This document shows positions 63,082 through 64,000 of a DNA stretch of 64,000 bases, piece by piece. Every line of letters begins with the position of its first letter. The first letter of the stretch is position 1. The notes under the pieces are model-generated. The model worked only from the letters and a program-made list of their open reading frames with translations. It had not been told where the DNA came from and ran no database searches. The position numbers and the translations under genes were made by a program. Source of the DNA: Branchiostoma lanceolatum (Eukaryota; Chordata; Leptocardii; Amphioxiformes; Branchiostomatidae); contig NC_089727.1 in NCBI RefSeq assembly GCF_035083965.1, forward strand, positions 687,501 to 751,500. Reading direction: 5' to 3'.

Positions 63082-63925
63082 TCATCGGACCGCACACTTG
63101 TCCCTCAGCTGCTGTGAAAGCACGAGCACACCTGAACACAGTCCGTCGTAAATGTCGGGTAGATGCCCGACCACCGACCACGTGTTTCCCTCCATGTCGT
63201 AGCCCTGGATCTCGCTGCTGAACTTCCACGTGTTCCAGTTGATCCCCCCGAGGATGTAGATCCTGTCGTGGAACACCGCGATCCCCGCGCCCGTCTGCGG
63301 CGAGAGAACGGGTGCGAGAAACCGCCACGAGTCGTCCACCCGGTCGTACCTAACAGCAGAGGACAGGTAATAGCACAGAACTTTTCAATAACATATAATG
63401 ACATCTTCTTACAATATTGTACAACAAAAACTCTGTGAATTCGTAAACACTTGTTTTAAGAAGAGGGAGGAGACGTGTAAAAAATAATTCAGTGGTAGCA
63501 TCGCCTTATATGATTGACTGTTTTGTGAACGATAGATGTAGTGTTGCATAACTCTCTCCGATTGTTCAGGAACGCTACATGTAATGATTCTTTACCTAAA
63601 AGTTTCATGTGATGTTGAAACTACTAGACACATGTACTGCACTTAGCCCAAGTGGGGAGGAACATGCAAATAAAGATCATGATTCGCACTTCTCCATGGT
63701 GGCGACTGCGCAACCCCCGATGACGTAGATGTCCCCGCGCACGGCGCACATGTTGTGTCCCGACCGGGCGTCGTGCATCGGCTTGAGCTGCTCGCACCCC
63801 TGGTCAGGGTCGTAACGCACCAGGTAGTCATGGTAATGACCTTCGACCCGCCCGCCGGAGATGTAGACCTCGTCCTCGCAGACACATGCCGCATGCCCGT
63901 AAACCTCCACCTCTAACGGTTTTAC
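63082..63925 (-). CDS. Kelch-repeat protein, last two exons
   Basis: Minus-strand exons 63690-63925 and 63082-63349 (TGA) join with phases 2/1 to give ATMEK-YDRVDDSW. Two full kelch blades are visible: GHAACVCEDEVYISGG ... YLVRYDPDQGCEQLKPMHDA and SGHNMCAVRGDIYVIGGCAV ... YDRVDDSWRFLAPVL. A third follows: TGAGIAVFHDRIYILGG ... IQGYDMEGNTWSVVG. The GG doublets and the Tyr/Trp spacing are typical. Upstream exons, presumably further blades and perhaps BTB/BACK domains of a KLHL substrate adaptor for cullin-3, lie beyond the right edge. The short C terminus is SQQLRDKCAVR. The donor at 63689/63688 (AA|GTGCGA) was chosen because it preserves the kelch phase, since the frame otherwise meets TGA 11 nt later. 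Confidence 0.82.
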
Positions 63926-64000
63926 CTGGAATAAAAGAATGAATTGAAAGAATCTTGTTTATGTATACTTTCGGTTACTTATGTTACAATTTGTCGCAAG

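Overview
Raw eukaryotic genomic DNA, most likely from a cephalochordate (amphioxus, Branchiostoma). The evidence is short conserved exons with GT/AG borders, a eukaryotic tRNA-Pro(AGG) gene, solute-carrier, immunoglobulin-domain, C2H2 zinc-finger and kelch genes, and a very dense load of CR1-like LINEs, tRNA-derived SINEs, fold-back MITEs and one tyrosine-recombinase-type retrotransposon. The animal assignment is secure; the genus is an inference. No bacterial, plasmid or CRISPR features were seen.

Layout. (1) 1-2943, minus: five exons of a single-pass Ig-domain membrane protein, open at the left edge. (2) 3647-9420, plus: the 3' half of an SLC23 nucleobase/ascorbate transporter in five phase-compatible exons, with a CR1-like LINE and a tRNA-Pro copy in its introns. 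(3) 9.4-19 kb: mostly non-coding, with a C2H2 zinc-finger array on the minus strand (11.0-11.8 kb), one possible small exon (16.6 kb) and a gag fragment of an LTR element (18.1-19.15 kb). (4) 19.5-28.1 kb: a tandem segmental duplication. Each unit carries a C2H2 zinc-finger copy, a ~0.5-0.6 kb repeat (one copy in the left unit, four in the right), a nested fold-back MITE, a terminal-exon sequence and a tRNA-Pro. (5) 27750-30952, minus: a three-exon gene for an unrecognised 135-residue protein, with a tRNA-Pro in its last intron. (6) 31-37.5 kb: intergenic repeats, including an RTE-like fragment and a Penelope-like fold-back with hammerhead-like boxes. (7) 37711-58433, minus: a phase-consistent three-exon gene for an unrecognised ~227-residue protein. 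Its long introns hold a deleted LINE, SINEs, MITEs, a Ngaro/PAT-like element with split direct repeats (44182-47746) and a 769-bp near-perfect palindrome (57107-57875). (8) 60.6-61.2 kb: a 43-bp minisatellite. (9) 63082-63925, minus: the last two exons of a kelch-repeat gene that enters from the right edge.

The recurring and most unusual theme is tandem duplication seeded at exon borders. In SLC23 the end of one exon, which is exactly the NAT-family signature motif [10 protein letters not shown] plus its splice donor, is repeated about 23 more times into the following intron. Every unit is a multiple of 3 nt, the frame stays open, and a GT donor follows each unit. The same gene has the donor end of the next exon repeated, the acceptor end of the exon after that present four times, and the acceptor end of the penultimate exon present three times. 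The minus-strand genes at 30.8 kb (donor end, six copies), 37.7 kb (stop-codon end, three copies) and 63.1 kb (decayed second terminal exon) show the same behaviour. Expression of any of this cannot be judged from sequence alone.
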